Source: Anopheles merus (taxonomy: Eukaryota; Arthropoda; Insecta; Diptera; Culicidae). From it: DNA of 64,000 nucleotides. Location: contig NC_054084.1 of assembly GCF_017562075.2 (NCBI RefSeq), forward strand, positions 34,243,397-34,307,396. Direction: 5' to 3'. Below, piece after piece: positions 61,077-64,000 of this stretch. Every line of letters starts with the position of its first letter. Positions within the stretch are counted from its first letter, which is position 1. The position numbers and the translations under genes were made by a program. The notes under the pieces are model-generated. The model did not search any database. It saw only the letters and a program-made list of their open reading frames with translations, and was not told the origin of the DNA.

Positions 61077-64000
61077 GACTTTAGGAGACGAACAGTTCAA
61101 GCGAAGCGATTTCATTAGCCCTCACACACAAACAGACAGCCACACAGTCGTCTTGTAAGCTCTCGTCGTTTCCCTCTCGAACGTAGTCAACTGCAAACGC
61201 GGGAGAGATCTTTGAATGCATTTCGTGATCATGCAACAAGGAAGGTAAGAGGAGCGTTGTGAGATGGCTTTCTTTACATTACGAGGCCAGGCTAAAAAGG
61301 TAAACATCATGATCATGACCGGGAAGACTGTGTGGCTTACCACCAATGGAGATATACACTCAGACACTCTCGCAATAGAGGAGAGACCACGGCCGACAGT
61401 CACACAACACACTTTATAAGACAACTTCCGGAAGATCTTGGACTCGGAAGAGTGCAACTCCGACCAAAGTTGTTGGAACAATGTAGCAACACAGCAGGCA
61501 AACTAAGTGGAATTGACACACACACACACAAACCGAGTCATCCACAAGTTGTGCGGTTGTGCTCAGTAAGGCGGAAAAGGGGCAAAGACTCCCTTTCTTC
61601 GCTCTTTCATACACAAGATCCACCACTTCATCCTCCTCGGAGGTGGTTTGAGTTGGTTGGAAGGAGCAAAAGCTCAACTCTCTTTATGCTTGAATGATCT
61701 CATAATTTTGGGTGTATACAAGGGTACACCATCACCTCCAACTCGCATTTGAGTTTTGAGCAGAACCCCCCCCCCCCCCCCCCCGTTTGCTCAGCCACAC
61801 TCCTTTCTGCCACCAAGTTGCCAGAAGTCCGGTCGGTCGGTCATAAAAACAAGCTTGCAGCAACATCGGGGGGCTCTCTACACAGCTGGTTGCGCTCGAG
61901 AGGTTGATGTACACATCACACCGCAACAGCAACCAAATGCCAGATGCGAACAAGGGTAATTTATTAATTCCAACCACGAACGGACGGACGGTCTCTCTAG
62001 AGAGTCACGTTGTTTTGTTGGTCTTTATGTATGTTTTTTTTTGCGCTACTGAACACATCATATTAATGCGGTGGCAGAGAAAGGGAGCTTTTTACTCGTG
62101 TGTGTATGTAATATCTGAACGCTGGGTTTAGGTGAGAATTTAACACCAGCCTTCCGGTGCATAAAATGGTAACGGCGAATCGGTGCCCTTCTGGGTGGGA
62201 GCTCTTTCACGGCGACCTTCGCAGCTGAGTGCTGGGCGGGCAACAAAAGTCCGAGAGATAATGAAGGTGGACTCGGGGCACGGTGGGGGGGATTGGAACG
62301 GAGGTGGAAAAGAAAGTTGTCCCGGATGAGGGCAAAACAACCAAACAAAAACAAACCACCATGCGCGCATCTGGAAGGGAAACAAGTTACACAGGAAAGT
62401 GACTCGGGCCTTTTTGTTTCAGTTCGAAAGCCTCCGCGCCGTTCTAAGCTCCGCCGGGAAGAAGAAGGTCATCATTGTGCAAGTAGACCACCACCACAAC
62501 ACCACGCCATCATCATCATCATCATCACACGACGTTACACACATTAACCCGAGACGTAAGGTTCGGTGTCCCCTTCTCATCAGCCTTCTTCTTTGCCACT
62601 CAACTACAACAGTTAAACCACCACGACTCGACTCCGGTTCTTTAAGGGGGTAAGAGGGTTTACCCTCTTCGTTGAGGTCGCAAAAGTATGCCGCAGTAAC
62701 ACCAGCACAAACCAGCAACAACAAAATGTGCTTGCCTTTGGTGTCTTGTGGTGTCTTGGACGTTACTTCAAACTGACACTCGCAGAGAGCGATGGGGAAC
62801 AGTGGCAGGGAGGACCAACAGTTCTTAAATTCATGGCCGACAGCAACGACAGAAGCAAAAAAAAAAACGGGTAATGTTTTGCATTCGTTGATCGCGATTA
62901 AGGGTCACGGAAACGTAACGCCACAAAAACGAGTTCTCGGAGGACAGAGCACGCAATAGCGGGTGCGTACGTAAAGCCTCAGAGTGTGGGGTACGGTACA
63001 CGATACTCTGCAGATACGCAAATACGGTAAATGCGACTGTGGCCAATAAATACTCTAAGAAGATCGCAAAACTTGAGCAACGGAGCGTTCGAGTTCGACT
63101 GGTTTGTGGCGTTCTACCCCCCGCACTCCGCACAGAGCCGCCACAACACTAACGGAGCGACGACCACTCCAACAAAAAAGCTCACTTTGGTGAGGAGGTG
63201 TTATAGGTGTTGCGCTGTGGCACTATGAGAGAATCTTACTGCGCAAAGAATTAACGGCGCACACTGGCAGGGTGTGTGTACACCGGTTGTGCTACAGTGT
63301 TGCGCCCTGGGGCGTGCTTACGCAGTGCTGTGTTGGGGGAGAGAAAAAAAACACGTCCCAAAACCCACGCGTCACACCGAAAACCCGCCGCGGCGTGTTT
63401 TATTCTTTTGCGCAAAAAAAAGAACAGTTAGCCAGAAGGTGGAGCTAGAAAGGGGTGGGAGCTCTTCCACCTGTTTAACCGAATATAGGCAAACACCACG
63501 CCGCATCGTCGTCTCCATTGTCTTCTAATGCGTCTTGCCGTGGCCATAGCGTACCTACACACACACACATTGTCGTATTGTGTTTCCGTGTCGTCTCTCA
63601 CAAACGGCTTCCACGCGCCCTCTTATCTTTCTGTACCCCTTATCCCTTCCCCGCTTGCACCGTAGGGCACAAAAAGGGGCAGACCTCGAACTGTTTTGAC
63701 ATTGAATTCTTCAGGACATTCCACCCGCGCGAAAAGCGCGACGCAGCTGCGCGCGCACGCTCTCGTCCGTCCCAGCAGCAGCAGCAGCACCAATTGAAAC
63801 ACGTGTTTCAATGCGCAACAAACACCGCCGTTCCGCTGTGAGCTATGGATTGCGCGAATTAGTAGGGACAGCGCGTAATAGCCCAGTAGTGTGTGTATGT
63901 GTGTCTATGGTTGCGCTCTCAAAAGCGCTTCAATCACGCCGCGTCGGCTGATATAGCGCCGGAGTAACCGAAACTCCACACACTCCGTCGAGGAAGTGTG
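57059..64000. other. Non-coding region upstream of Hectd1 coding exons
   Basis: The acceptor TCTTTCTTTCCAG at 57059 shows that an intron starts here in the minus direction, so some of this 7 kb is 5' intron and leader. I could not pick the non-coding exon. Simple repeats: (GAT)n near 60151-60171, (CT)n at about 61014-61073, a run of 19 C at 61766-61784, (ATC)n near 62507-62527. No protein-like frame and no tRNA are seen. Confidence 0.5.

Overview
The window is eukaryotic nuclear DNA from a dipteran, most probably an Anopheles mosquito. The genes are GC-rich in their coding parts and interrupted by short GT-AG introns. Conserved proteins look fly-like, intergenic DNA is full of CA/GT and CT microsatellites, and there are tRNA-derived SINEs with the look of the Anopheles SINE200 family. 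Species and gene family names are recognised from memory, not from a database search.

Layout. (1) 1-17.4 kb is gene-free as far as I can see. It holds a 5'-truncated non-LTR retrotransposon (1.67-2.33 kb), a 2.5 kb segment present twice on either side of a 100-N gap (3051-5564 and 5665-8192, very probably an assembly artefact), a compact LTR retroelement with intact LTRs, tRNA-Ser primer site and 5-bp target duplication (13003-14661), two SINEs and a MITE. (2) 17.4-38 kb is a dense housekeeping cluster: zyxin (-), Fcf1 (+), Cct4 (-), Snrnp40 (+), otubain (-), RpL9 (+), a Piwi/Aubergine-type Argonaute (+) and cytosolic malate dehydrogenase (-). Neighbours alternate strand, giving head-to-head pairs (zyxin/Fcf1, Cct4/Snrnp40, otubain/RpL9) and tail-to-tail pairs (Fcf1/Cct4, Snrnp40/otubain, Piwi/Mdh1). 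(3) 38.4-40.7 kb is a graveyard of degenerate RT and SINE copies. (4) 44.1-57.1 kb on the minus strand is one large gene, the HECT ubiquitin ligase Hectd1, which I could assemble in nine coding exons (3194 codons plus stop). (5) 57.1-64 kb has no recognisable coding sequence and is likely 5' non-coding exon/intron and promoter DNA of Hectd1.

The genes do not form a pathway. They serve ribosome biogenesis (Fcf1, RpL9), protein folding (Cct4), splicing (Snrnp40), ubiquitin editing (otubain, Hectd1), adhesion and mechanics (zyxin), piRNA silencing (Piwi) and central metabolism (Mdh1). The most notable observations are structural: start codons placed exactly at splice junctions in three genes, CA microsatellites serving as the 3' splice-site context in two introns, two symmetric (likely cassette) exons in Hectd1, the complete non-autonomous LTR element, and the false duplication at the gap. 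I did not find a wholly new type of genetic system.
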